NCBI RefSeq assembly: GCF_016756395.1
Contig: NZ_AP018365.1
Coordinates: 4,129,001 to 4,193,000 of the forward strand
Reading direction: 5' to 3'
Length of the DNA: 64,000 nucleotides
Source: Streptomyces sp. SN-593
GTDB lineage: Bacteria > Actinomycetota > Actinomycetes > Streptomycetales > Streptomycetaceae
Part shown: positions 54,449-62,863 of the stretch, piece after piece
Position numbering within the stretch: the first letter of the stretch is position 1
Layout: every line of letters begins with the position of its first letter
The notes under the pieces: model-generated
The model's database searches: none
What the model saw: the letters and a program-made list of their open reading frames with translations, nothing else
Told to the model about the DNA's origin: nothing
Position numbers and translations under genes: made by a program

Positions 54449-55378
54449 ATGTCGTCGGCGAGCCGTTACACGTACCTGGGGCCTGAGGGCACCTTCACCG
54501 AGGCCGCGCTGCGCACGCTGCCCGAGTCCGCCACCCGCGAGCTGGTCCCGATGGTGTCCGTGGCCGCGGCGCTGGACGCGGTGCGTACCGGCGAGGCGGG
54601 CGGCGCGCTGGTGCCGATCGAGAACTCGGTGGAGGGCGGGATCACCACCACCCTCGACGAGCTGGCCTTCGGTGCCCCGCTGATGATCTACCGCGAGGTG
54701 CTCCTGCCGATCGCGTTCGCGCTGCTGGTCCGGCCCGGCACGAAACTGTCGGACGTGAAGACGGTGACCGGCCACCCGGCCGCCCAGGTCCAGGTCCGGC
54801 AGTGGCTGACCAAGCACCTGCCGGACGCGGCCTGGGAGTCGGCCGCCTCGAACGCGGACGGCGCCCGGCTGGTCCAGGAGTCCCGCTACGACGGCGCGTT
54901 CGCGGGCGAGTTCGCCGCCCCGACCTACGGGCTCGAGCCGCTGGCCACCGAGATCCACGACGCCTCGAACGCGACCACCCGCTTCGTGCTGGTGGGCCGG
55001 CCCGGCCGGCTGGCGGCGCCGACCGGGGCGGACAAGACGTCCGCGGTGTTCTGGCTGCGGGACGACCACCCCGGTGCGCTGCTCGACCTGCTCCAGGAGT
55101 TCGCGATCCGCGGGGTGAACCTGATGCGGATCGAGTCCCGGCCGACCGGCGAGGGCCTGGGGCAGTACTGCTTCTCGGTGGACGCCGAGGGTCACCTGAC
55201 CGACCGGCGGGTCGGTGAGACGCTGCTCGGGCTGCACCGGCGGTGCCTGAAGGTGCGGCTGCTCGGGTCGTACCCGCGTGCCGACGAGATCGCACCGGTG
55301 GTGCGCCGCGGCGCGAGCGACGAGGAGTTCAGCGCGGCCGCGGACTGGCTCAACCGGGCGCTCGACGGCCGCGTCTGA
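54449..55378 (+). CDS. pheA: Prephenate dehydratase
   Basis: A 309-residue monofunctional PDT that converts prephenate to phenylpyruvate for phenylalanine synthesis. The N-terminal lobe starts YTYLGPEGTFTEAAL. The catalytic/stabilising motif is GGALVPIENSVEGGITTTLD, and the Thr-Arg-Phe motif is in NATTRFVLVG. A C-terminal ACT domain (AVFWLRDDHPGALLDLLQEF, GVNLMRIESRPT) gives feedback binding of Phe. It is probably leaderless. It is separated from serS by a long gene-free region. Confidence 0.95.
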   Translation: MSSASRYTYLGPEGTFTEAALRTLPESATRELVPMVSVAAALDAVRTGEAGGALVPIENSVEGGITTTLDELAFGAPLMIYREVLLPIAFALLVRPGTKLSDVKTVTGHPAAQVQVRQWLTKHLPDAAWESAASNADGARLVQESRYDGAFAGEFAAPTYGLEPLATEIHDASNATTRFVLVGRPGRLAAPTGADKTSAVFWLRDDHPGALLDLLQEFAIRGVNLMRIESRPTGEGLGQYCFSVDAEGHLTDRRVGETLLGLHRRCLKVRLLGSYPRADEIAPVVRRGASDEEFSAAADWLNRALDGRV

Positions 55379-56002
55379 AGCCGGCCGGGCCCCCGCCCGG
55401 GCCACCTGGCGTTCGCCTCCGCTCTGCCCACCAGCCTTCTTGCACGTTGTCCACAGAGTTATCCACAGGCACGGACGGCGGCCTGTGGGTAACTGGGGAC
55501 AAGTCGACAGAGAAAGCCGACCAAGTCGACAAATGGGTACACAGGCGCCAGGCGCTCCCGGAGCGCGACACCTCACCCCGCGTCATCCCAAATCACCCTC
55601 GCCATCCTCCCGGGGGAACACATCTCACTCGAAAGGGAGTGTGGAACGGGTTTGCGCGGGGAATCCATGGCCGCGCACCGGCCCCGGGAAATGACCCCGC
55701 CACTTCTCCACAGATCTTCCCCACACCCTGTGGACAACTCACGGAGATTTCCCCACTCCCTGTGGATAACCCGGCCCGGAAAGAGCCTCGGAACCACCCC
55801 CGTCGCCGACCGGCGCGAGGGATCAACTCCGTTTCTCCACAGGCCCGATGACCCCGTCGGGCGTCCATCGGAATTGCGTTGACGACCGTCTTTATCGCCA
55901 TCTTCTCCACGTTATCCCGCTTTTCCCTCGAATCGGACATTGCACACATTGCCGCCTTTAAGTTGTCGCCGGGCCCGACCACCGCCCGGTAGCCTGTGGA
56001 CC
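55379..56002. promoter_or_regulatory. Gene-free region with a DnaA-box cluster, pheA-serS
   Basis: About 620 bases with reduced GC and no supported gene. It carries four exact consensus DnaA boxes: TTGTCCACA at 55447-55455, TTATCCACA at 55459-55467, and their reverse forms at 55729-55737 and 55761-55769. Near matches occur at 55484-55492, 55494-55502, 55704-55712, 55717-55725, 55833-55841 and 55903-55911. Boxes in the left half mostly point right and the strong ones in the centre-right point left. The serS -10 lies at the right end. Confidence 0.75.
55990..55995 (+). promoter_or_regulatory. -10 element of serS, leaderless layout
   Basis: TAGCCT followed by seven bases and the GTG start at 56003, with no Shine-Dalgarno. 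Confidence 0.45.
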
Positions 56003-57298
56003 GTGATTGACCTTCGTCTGCTTCGTGAGGACCCCGACCGTGTGCGCGCCTCGCAGCGCGCCCGTGGAGAGGACGTCGAAATCGTCGACGCGCTGCTCTC
56101 CGCCGACGAGCGGCGCAGGTCCTCCAGTACCCGCTTCGATGAGCTGCGCGCCGAGCAGAAGCAGCTGGGCCGCCTCGTCTCCAAGGCGCAGGGCGACGAG
56201 CGCGCCGAGTTGCTCAAGCGCACCAAGGAGCTGGCCGAATCGGTCAAGGCCGCGGACGCCGAGCAGCAGGATGCCGCCGAGCAGGCCCAGCAACTCCTGC
56301 TCCGACTGGGAAACGTGGTCCACCCGGACGCCCCGATCGGCGGCGAGGAGGACTTCGTCGTCCTCGAGACCGTGGGCACCCCCCGGGACTTCGCGGCCGA
56401 GGGCTTCACCCCCAAGGACCACCTGGAACTCGGCGAGCTGCTCGGCGCGATCGACACCGACCGCGGAGCCAAGGTGTCGGGCTCGCGCTTCTACTACCTC
56501 ACCGGCGTCGGCGCCCTGCTGGAGCTGGCCCTGGTCAACGCGGCCATCGCGCAGGCCACCACGGCGGGCTTCACCCCGGTGCTCACCCCGAACCTGGTGC
56601 GACCGGCGGCCATGGCCGGCACCGGCTACCTCGGCCAGGTCGAGGACGACGTCTACTACCTGGAGAAGGACGACCTCTACCTGGTCGGCACCTCCGAGGT
56701 CCCGCTCGCCGCCTACCACATGGACGAGATCATCGAGGCGTCCAGGCTGCCGCTGCGGTACGCGGGCTTCTCGGCCTGCTACCGGCGCGAGGCCGGGTCG
56801 TACGGCAAGGACACCCGCGGCATCTTCCGGGTGCACCAGTTCGACAAGGTCGAGATGTTCGTCTACACCACGCCGGAGGAGGCCGAGGCCGAGCACCAGC
56901 GGCTGCTGGCGTGGGAGAAGCAGTGGCTGTCGTCGCTGGAGCTGCCGTTCCAGGTGATCGAGCTGGCCTCGGGCGACCTGGGCTCTTCCGCGTCGCGCAA
57001 GTTCGACTGCGAGGCGTGGGTCCCCACCCAGGGCAAGTACCGCGAGCTGACCTCCACCTCCAACACCACGCAGTTCCAGGCCCGGCGCCTCGGCATCCGG
57101 ATGCGCGACAGCGACGGCACCAGGCCGCTCGCCACCCTCAACGGCACGCTGTGCGCGGTGACCCGCACCATCGTCGCCCTGCTGGAGAACCACCAGCAGG
57201 CCGACGGCTCGGTCCGGGTGCCCGAGATCCTGCGGCCGTACCTGGGCGGGCGGGACGTCCTGGAGCCCGCCGCCGCCTCGCGCCCCGCCGCCAAGTGA
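56003..57298 (+). CDS. serS: Seryl-tRNA synthetase
   Basis: A 431-residue class II synthetase. The N-terminal long antiparallel coiled coil (residues 27-105) contacts the tRNA-Ser variable arm. Motif 2 is CYRREAGSYGKDTRGIFRVHQF, and motif 3 is LNGTLCAVTRTIVALLENHQ. GTSEVPLAAYH is the serine-binding segment. It charges both serine tRNAs found in this window. GTG at 56003 (VIDLRLLREDPDRV) is the normal family start; the 21 upstream in-frame codons overlap the promoter. The HAD gene overlaps its stop. Confidence 0.96.
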   Translation: MIDLRLLREDPDRVRASQRARGEDVEIVDALLSADERRRSSSTRFDELRAEQKQLGRLVSKAQGDERAELLKRTKELAESVKAADAEQQDAAEQAQQLLLRLGNVVHPDAPIGGEEDFVVLETVGTPRDFAAEGFTPKDHLELGELLGAIDTDRGAKVSGSRFYYLTGVGALLELALVNAAIAQATTAGFTPVLTPNLVRPAAMAGTGYLGQVEDDVYYLEKDDLYLVGTSEVPLAAYHMDEIIEASRLPLRYAGFSACYRREAGSYGKDTRGIFRVHQFDKVEMFVYTTPEEAEAEHQRLLAWEKQWLSSLELPFQVIELASGDLGSSASRKFDCEAWVPTQGKYRELTSTSNTTQFQARRLGIRMRDSDGTRPLATLNGTLCAVTRTIVALLENHQQADGSVRVPEILRPYLGGRDVLEPAAASRPAAK

Positions 57299-58143
57299 CG
57301 GCGACCAGGCCGGCCGAGGCCGACGGCCCCGCCACCGGCCCGCTGCCGTACCGGCTGGTCGCCACCGACCTGGACGGCACCCTGCTGCGCGAGGACGGCA
57401 CCGTCTCGCAGCGGTCCCGCGACGCGCTCGCCGCGGTGACCGCCGCGGGCGCGGCGCACATCATCGTCACCGGCCGCTCGGTGCCCTGGACCCGGCACGT
57501 CCTGGACAACCTGGGCTACCAGGGGCTCGCCGTCTGCGGCCAGGGCGCGCAGGTGTACGACGCGGGCACCGGCCGGCTGCTGACCTCCGTGACGCTGGAC
57601 CGCAGGCTCGCCGCACTGGCACTCGCCAAGATCGAGGCCGAGGTCGGCCCCCTCGCCGTGGCGGCGAGCCGGGACGGCCTCGAAGGCGAGGTGCTGATCG
57701 GCGAGGGGTACGTGTACAACCCCGAGCTGCCGGTCGTCCACATGACCGGCAGCGAGGAGCTGTGGGCGGAGCCCATCAACAAGCTCTACATCCAGCACCC
57801 CGCCCTCGACGACGACGCGCTCGCCGAGGCGGCCAGGACGGTCGCCGGGGACATGGTGGGCGTCGTCATGGCCGGCGAGCACATCGTGGAGCTGCTGCCG
57901 CTCGGCCTCACCAAGGCGACCGGGCTGTCCCTGGCCGCCAGGCGGCTGGGGGTCGGCGCGGCGGAGACCGTCGCCTTCGGCGACATGCCGAACGACGTCC
58001 CGATGTTCCGCTGGGCCGGGCACGGCGTGGCGATGGCCAACGCCCACCCCGACCTCAAGGCGGTCGCCGACGAGATCACGCTGTCCAACGACGAGGACGG
58101 CATCGCGGTGGTGCTGGAACGGCTCATCGGCGCCGCTTCCTGA
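57295..58143 (+). CDS. Cof-type HAD-IIB family phosphatase
   Basis: A 282-residue HAD hydrolase. Motif I is LVATDLDGTLLREDG with the nucleophile Asp, motif II is IIVTGRS, and motif IV is VAFGDMPNDVPMFRWAG. A type IIB cap lies between. Likely substrates are sugar phosphates or flavin/pyridoxal phosphates. GTG overlaps the serS TGA by 4 bases, indicating co-expression. Its 3' end overlaps the convergent rhomboid-like gene by 20 bases. Confidence 0.92.
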   Translation: MTATRPAEADGPATGPLPYRLVATDLDGTLLREDGTVSQRSRDALAAVTAAGAAHIIVTGRSVPWTRHVLDNLGYQGLAVCGQGAQVYDAGTGRLLTSVTLDRRLAALALAKIEAEVGPLAVAASRDGLEGEVLIGEGYVYNPELPVVHMTGSEELWAEPINKLYIQHPALDDDALAEAARTVAGDMVGVVMAGEHIVELLPLGLTKATGLSLAARRLGVGAAETVAFGDMPNDVPMFRWAGHGVAMANAHPDLKAVADEITLSNDEDGIAVVLERLIGAAS

Positions 58144-58951
58144 CCCACCGGTGCCGGACCGCTTCGGCGCCCTCGGTCACGTCCGGGGCCGGGTCCGGCT
58201 CCAGGTCCGGGGGCCGGGGCGGGCAGGGAGCCGTCTCCCGGCTCGGTGTCAGGGGCGGCAGGGGCGTCAGGGCGTAGCAGCACAGCCCGATCAGCACCGC
58301 GGTGAAGTGGCCGAGGTCGGTGAACGTGTCGTCGGCGACCAGCCGGTAGCCGAAGACGCCGACCAGCGCTGCCGCGTAGGGCCCGCGCAGGCGGCGCGGC
58401 AGCCGGTAGGCGAGGACCCCGGCGACGCCGGCGAGGCCGTAGCTGACGCCGATGTCCACGGTGTGGGCCAGGGAGCGCGGCAGGTGGTTGTCCCGGATGT
58501 CCAGGAGGACCGCCTTCTGGCTGAGCAGCGTCGCGCCGATGTGCGCGAAGGCGGCGGTCGCCAGCCAGCGGGCGGTGCCCAGCCAGCGTTCCGCGGTGGC
58601 GTGCACCACCTCGAAGAGCACCACGTACAGGGCGAGGGCGGAGGGGCCCTGGGTCCACAGCGCGCTGGCGACCAGCACCCGGATCGGGTGCGCCCGCAGC
58701 TCCACCAGGTTCGTGCTGACCTCGTGCAGCAGGTGCGACCGCACGTCCGCGGGCAGCAGTGCGGCGACCGCGGACGTGAGCAGGATGATCAGCAGCCAGA
58801 CATGGGTGCCGGGGCTGGAGCGGACCCACGCGACAACGGCGCGCCGCGGGTCGCCGGTGGTGAGCCGGTGACGCGCGGCGGCCGTTCCGGTGGCCGTTGC
58901 GGTGGCGCGGCCTGGAGGCGGCGGCGTGCGGGGCGAGGGGTCCTGGACCAT
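58124..58951 (-). CDS. Rhomboid-like polytopic membrane protein
   Basis: A 275-residue membrane protein with about six helices (VWLLIILLTSAVAALLP, LALYVVLFEVVHATAERWLG, GVSYGLAGVAGVLAYRLP, FTAVLIGLCCYALTPLPPL). The topology and the GVSYGLAGVAGVLA segment resemble the rhomboid-like actinobacterial family. The catalytic GxSG is replaced by GVSYG, so protease activity is uncertain. ATG at 58951 has GGAAAGG upstream. Confidence 0.78.
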   Translation of the reverse strand: MVQDPSPRTPPPPGRATATATGTAAARHRLTTGDPRRAVVAWVRSSPGTHVWLLIILLTSAVAALLPADVRSHLLHEVSTNLVELRAHPIRVLVASALWTQGPSALALYVVLFEVVHATAERWLGTARWLATAAFAHIGATLLSQKAVLLDIRDNHLPRSLAHTVDIGVSYGLAGVAGVLAYRLPRRLRGPYAAALVGVFGYRLVADDTFTDLGHFTAVLIGLCCYALTPLPPLTPSRETAPCPPRPPDLEPDPAPDVTEGAEAVRHRWVRKRRR

Positions 58952-59005
58952 CCTTTCCAGTCTCGGACGCTTCGCTGTGCGGCGCAGGCGAAGACGAAGG
59001 CCCTG

Positions 59006-59025
59006 GCCGCCCCGGGTGGGGCGGC
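59006..59025 (-). terminator. Terminator of the ABC operon
   Basis: GCCGCCCC (59006-59013) pairs with GGGGCGGC (59018-59025), loop of 4, 7 bases past the permease stop on the minus strand. Confidence 0.5.
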
Positions 59026-59031
59026 GGCCCC

Positions 59032-59823
59032 CTACTCCTCGCCCACCGGCTTCAGGGTGCTCAGCCGGCGGCCCGCGTACCAGGTGCCCACGACCGTGAC
59101 GGCGGCCAGCATGACGACGCCTGTCGGCAGCGACACCGCCGAGGTGACGACGTGGCCGTGCGCGGCCTTCGCGCCGACGGCGAGCGCCCACTGCTGGACG
59201 CTGAGCGTCTGCGCGCCGGGCACGAGGTTGCCGATCACCGTCTCCCAGACGAGCGCGTAGACCAGCCCCACGATGACCGCGTGCCGGGTGACCACCCCGA
59301 GCAGCAGGAAGATCGCCGAGTAGGCGACGGACGCGACCGCCGTGGCGACGCCGTACGCGACCGCGATGTCCTGGCCGTTGGCGTTGAGCACGTAGCCGGC
59401 GAGCAGCGTGGGGACCGCGGAGAAGGCGAGGGTGACGCCGATGGCGACGAGCAGCTTGGTGCAGATGATCGTGGAGCGCCTGATCGGCTTGGCGAGCAGG
59501 TACACGATGGCGCCGTCGTCGATCTCGGGTCCGATCGCGCCGGTGCCGGCGATGACGCCCAGCAGCGGCAGCATGGAGCTGAGCGCGAAGCCCTGGAGCA
59601 TGTCGTCGGCGGTGCCGTCGTCCGCCCCGGTCAGGAGGCGGACGAAGACGGAGATCACCAGCAGCAGGACGGGCAGTCCGAAGAGCATCAGGGCGCGGCG
59701 CCGGCCGAGCAGCGCGCGGTAGGTGAGCCTGGCGACGGTCGGGTGGTAGAACGCGTTGCCGCCGCTGCGGGGCGCCGCCGGACCGGCGGCGGTCGGATCG
59801 GGGAGCGCGGAGGTGGTGGACAT
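59032..59823 (-). CDS. ABC transporter permease (ABC-2 type)
   Basis: A 263-residue permease with six helices (ALMLFGLPVLLLVISVFV, SSMLPLLGVIAGTGAIG, VYALVWETVIGNLVPG, VVMLAAVTVVGTWYAG). It follows its ATPase in the operon, 12 bases downstream. Part of a two-pair ABC export system of unknown substrate. The EIDDGAIVYLLAKPIRR loop is typical of ABC-2 permeases that contact the ATPase. Confidence 0.88.
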   Translation of the reverse strand: MSTTSALPDPTAAGPAAPRSGGNAFYHPTVARLTYRALLGRRRALMLFGLPVLLLVISVFVRLLTGADDGTADDMLQGFALSSMLPLLGVIAGTGAIGPEIDDGAIVYLLAKPIRRSTIICTKLLVAIGVTLAFSAVPTLLAGYVLNANGQDIAVAYGVATAVASVAYSAIFLLLGVVTRHAVIVGLVYALVWETVIGNLVPGAQTLSVQQWALAVGAKAAHGHVVTSAVSLPTGVVMLAAVTVVGTWYAGRRLSTLKPVGEE

Positions 59824-59835
59824 GTCGGTCGTTCC

Positions 59836-60753
59836 TTACGCCGTGACCAGGTAGGAGAACACGCTTTCCAGCGACTCGTCGGACGGCGAGACCGCGTACA
59901 GCCGGATGCCGTGGTCGCGGGCGATCCGCGGCAGGTACGCGGTGAAGCCGGCGAAGTCGACGGCCTGGATGCGCAGGGCCCGCTCGGTGCCGTCCAGTTC
60001 GATGGCCGCGGTGGAGCCGTGCGCGATGAGCGCGGAGGCGAGTGCGCGGTCGTCGCTGGAGCGCACGAGGTAGCGGTGCGGGCGGTCGGTCATCAGGCGG
60101 CGGATCTTGCGGAAGTCCCCGGACGCGGCGTGCCGCCCGGCGACCACGACCTCGATGTGGTGGGCGAGCTGTTCGACCTCCTCCAGGATGTGCGAGGAGA
60201 ACAGCACCGTCCGGCCGTCCGCCCCCATGGCGCGCAGCAGGTCCATCAGGTGCAGCCGCTGGCGCGGGTCCATCCCGTTGAACGGCTCGTCGAGCAGCAG
60301 CACCGACGGGTCGTGCACCAGCGCCGACGCCATTTTGGCGCGCTGCCGCATGCCCTTGCTGTAGGTCTCGATCCGCCGGTCCTGGGCGTACTCCATCTCG
60401 ACCGTGGCCAGGGCGCGCTGCGCCGCGGCGCCCGGGTCGGCGAGGCCGTGCAGTTCGGCGTTGGCGACGACGAACTCGCGTGCGGTCAGGAAGTCGTACA
60501 TCGACTCGCGTTCGGGCACGATGCCGATCTCGCGGTACGCCTGCTCGTTGCGCCAGATGGGAGTGCCGTCGAGGGTGACGCTGCCGCCGGACGGCGCGAG
60601 GAAGCCGGCCATCATGTTGATGAGCGTGGACTTGCCGGCGCCGTTGGGGCCCAGCAGCCCGGTGACGCCTGGGCCGATGCTCATGGTGACGTCGTTGACG
60701 GCGACCACGTTGCCGAACCAGCGGGAGACCGCGTTGATGCCAATGGTGGTCAT
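59836..60753 (-). CDS. ABC transporter ATP-binding protein (second pair)
   Basis: A 305-residue ATPase. Walker A is LLGPNGAGKSTLI, the signature is TYSKGMRQRAKMA, Walker B is VLLLDEPFNGMD, and the switch His is in VLFSSHILEEV. The C-terminal 80 residues are a regulatory extension. ATG at 60753 overlaps the upstream permease TGA (ATGA). Likely energises the 59032-59823 permease. Confidence 0.92.
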   Translation of the reverse strand: MTTIGINAVSRWFGNVVAVNDVTMSIGPGVTGLLGPNGAGKSTLINMMAGFLAPSGGSVTLDGTPIWRNEQAYREIGIVPERESMYDFLTAREFVVANAELHGLADPGAAAQRALATVEMEYAQDRRIETYSKGMRQRAKMASALVHDPSVLLLDEPFNGMDPRQRLHLMDLLRAMGADGRTVLFSSHILEEVEQLAHHIEVVVAGRHAASGDFRKIRRLMTDRPHRYLVRSSDDRALASALIAHGSTAAIELDGTERALRIQAVDFAGFTAYLPRIARDHGIRLYAVSPSDESLESVFSYLVTA

Positions 60754-61649
60754 GACAGGCCCGCCTTCCGGTAGCGGCGGATCAACAGCCCGAAGCTGCC
60801 CGCCAGGATCGCCAGGACGACCAGCAGGTACGCCATGCCGGCCACCGCGTCCGGCGGCCCCGACGCGTTCGGGAAGGCCGAGGTCGCGCCCAGGAACCAG
60901 GTCTGGAACCCGTCGACCAGGGTGATCGGCGAGAAGAGGCCGAGCCAGCCGATGACGTGCCAGTCCTCCTGGCTGTCCGCGACGCCCTGCACCGCGGACA
61001 CGGCGCCGTAGCTGATCACGAACAGGGTGATCACCGCGGCGACGCCGAAGCCCCGGCGCGGGGTGACGGCCGCGATCACCAGCCCGATGCCGGCGAACAG
61101 GAGGGACAGGAGGGCTATGGACACCAGGCCCTTCGCAAACCCGGCGGTCTGGTGGCCGAAGCTCAGCTTCGCCAGCAGCGCACCGATGTAGAGGATCAGC
61201 AGGGGGAGCGCGGTCAGCAGGAACAGCGCGGAGGCCAGCGCGGCGAACTTCGCGGCCACGTAGTCGACGGCCTCGATCGGCCGCGAGAAGTACAGCGGAG
61301 TGGTCTTGAAGCGCAGGTCGCGCGAGACGGCCTGCGGCGCCTGGGAGGCGACGAAGAGCGTGACGACCGCCTGGAGCACGATCGCGTAGCGGGTGTACTG
61401 CAGCGGCAGGTCGTTGCGATCGGTCACGATCGTCAGCGCCACCATGATCAGTGCCGGCAGGCACATCACGGCGAGCAGGAGGATCGGCAGCACCTTGGAC
61501 TTGGCGCTGCGGCCGAGTCCGTAGGCGCCGCGCAGGCTCTGCACGTAGAGCGACTTGCGCGCGTAGGCGCGGCCGAGGCGGGGTCCGCCGTACGGCCGGT
61601 AGCCGATGTCGTGGATGACGTCCGTGGGCGTCAGGTCGGGCTGGGTCAC
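60750..61649 (-). CDS. ABC transporter permease (ABC-2 type), first pair
   Basis: A 299-residue permease with six helices (VLPILLLAVMCLPALIMVAL, ALFLLTALPLLILYIGALLA, LLSLLFAGIGLVIAAV). The N-terminal 45 residues (DIGYRPYGGPRLGRAYARKS) are a cytoplasmic segment seen in this family. The GTG start overlaps the ATPase stop (GTGA), and its own TGA overlaps the next ATPase ATG, so the operon is tightly coupled. Confidence 0.88.
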   Translation of the reverse strand: MTQPDLTPTDVIHDIGYRPYGGPRLGRAYARKSLYVQSLRGAYGLGRSAKSKVLPILLLAVMCLPALIMVALTIVTDRNDLPLQYTRYAIVLQAVVTLFVASQAPQAVSRDLRFKTTPLYFSRPIEAVDYVAAKFAALASALFLLTALPLLILYIGALLAKLSFGHQTAGFAKGLVSIALLSLLFAGIGLVIAAVTPRRGFGVAAVITLFVISYGAVSAVQGVADSQEDWHVIGWLGLFSPITLVDGFQTWFLGATSAFPNASGPPDAVAGMAYLLVVLAILAGSFGLLIRRYRKAGLS

Positions 61650-62659
61650 CGGGCGGTCCTTCCTGTGCCCGCGGGGACGGTGGCGTGGGGATCGGTGTCC
61701 GTGTCCTCTTCCGAGTGCGCGCCCTCGTCCGAATGCGCGTCCTCGTCCGAATGCGCGTCCTCGTCCGCGTCCGCGAAGAGTTCGGCGATCCGGTGGCGGC
61801 GCTGTTCCATCCGGACCAGGCCGACGCCGAGCCCGGCCACCGCGTCGCGGACGGTGTCGTAGGTCTCGTCGCCGGCGATGTCGACCATCAGCAGGTGGCC
61901 GGCGCCCTGGGCGCGCAGCCCCGCGGCGGTCAGCGCGGCGAGCAGGTCGGCCTCGCGGTCGGTGACCTCGACGGCGAGGGAGCCGGTGGTCTGGGTGAAG
62001 TCGCTGGTGGACGACGCCCGCAGCAGCTTGCCGCCGTCGATGACGACGATGTGGTCGCTGGTGCGCTCCAGTTCACCGAGCAGGTGCGAGGTGACCAGGA
62101 CCGAGATGCCGAAGTCGCTGTGCACGCGGCGGATCAGGCCGAGCATGTCGTCGCGACCGGCCGGGTCGAGACCGTTGGTCGGCTCGTCGAGCAGCACCAG
62201 TTCCGGGTCGTGGACCAGTGCCTGGGCGAGCTTGACCCGCTGCTTCATGCCCGTGGAGTAGCCGCCCATCGGACGGTAGCGCTCCTCGTAGAGGCCGACG
62301 TGGCGCAGCGTGTCGGCGGTGCGCTCGCGGGCGGCGGTGGGCGGCAGGCCGGACATGCGGGCCATGTGCACCACGAACTCGGTCGCCGAGACGTCCGGCG
62401 GGAGGCAGTCGTGCTCGGGCATGTACCCGACCAGGGCCCGGATCCCGGGGCCGTCCGAGGCCACGTCGCGACCGAGCACCGTGGCGCGGCCCTCGGTGGC
62501 CGGGGCGAGTCCGAGCAGGATCTTGATCAGGGTCGACTTGCCGGCTCCGTTGGCCCCCACCAGCCCGGTCACACCGGGCGTGATGTCCACGGTCAGCCGG
62601 TCGAGCGCGGTCACCCTCGGGTACCGCTTGCTCAGGCTCTCGGTAGCGATCACATTCAC
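61646..62659 (-). CDS. ABC transporter ATP-binding protein (first pair)
   Basis: A 337-residue ATPase. Walker A is LVGANGAGKSTLI, the signature is GGYSTGMKQRVKL, Walker B is LVLLDEPTNGLD, and the switch is VLVTSHLLGEL. The C-terminus carries a repeated DEDAHS-type acidic unit (three copies, 18-bp DNA repeat at about 61706-61776). The GTG start appears leaderless: TACGGT at 62671-62666, six bases, GTG at 62659. It heads the four-gene operon. Confidence 0.92.
   Translation of the reverse strand: MNVIATESLSKRYPRVTALDRLTVDITPGVTGLVGANGAGKSTLIKILLGLAPATEGRATVLGRDVASDGPGIRALVGYMPEHDCLPPDVSATEFVVHMARMSGLPPTAARERTADTLRHVGLYEERYRPMGGYSTGMKQRVKLAQALVHDPELVLLDEPTNGLDPAGRDDMLGLIRRVHSDFGISVLVTSHLLGELERTSDHIVVIDGGKLLRASSTSDFTQTTGSLAVEVTDREADLLAALTAAGLRAQGAGHLLMVDIAGDETYDTVRDAVAGLGVGLVRMEQRRHRIAELFADADEDAHSDEDAHSDEGAHSEEDTDTDPHATVPAGTGRTAR
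61706..61776. repeat. 18-bp tandem repeat at an ATPase C-terminus
   Basis: Three to four copies of an 18-bp unit related to CTCGTCCGAATGCGCGTC encode the Asp/His/Ser-rich tail. The array keeps frame, so its length can vary without frameshift. Confidence 0.65.
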
Positions 62660-62863
62660 GGCTCGACCGTAGTGGCTGGCGCGAGCCCCCCGCGTCGCCC
62701 GCGGGGCGGTGCTTCTCGTACGACTCGCGGCGGACACCCCGTAGGGGTCGGCATCCGATCGGGTGAAAGTGCCTCCGGGCGGGGTCGGACGTCTTGACGC
62801 TGCCATCGGTCGATGTCACATTGATCACTGACAGCGTTTCTCGGTGCTGGGGGCGGTGACGGC

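Noticed and set aside
55379..56002. Chromosomal origin (oriC) call
   Set aside because: DnaA boxes are abundant, but the neighbours are pheA and serS rather than dnaA and dnaN. A titration-type cluster fits better.
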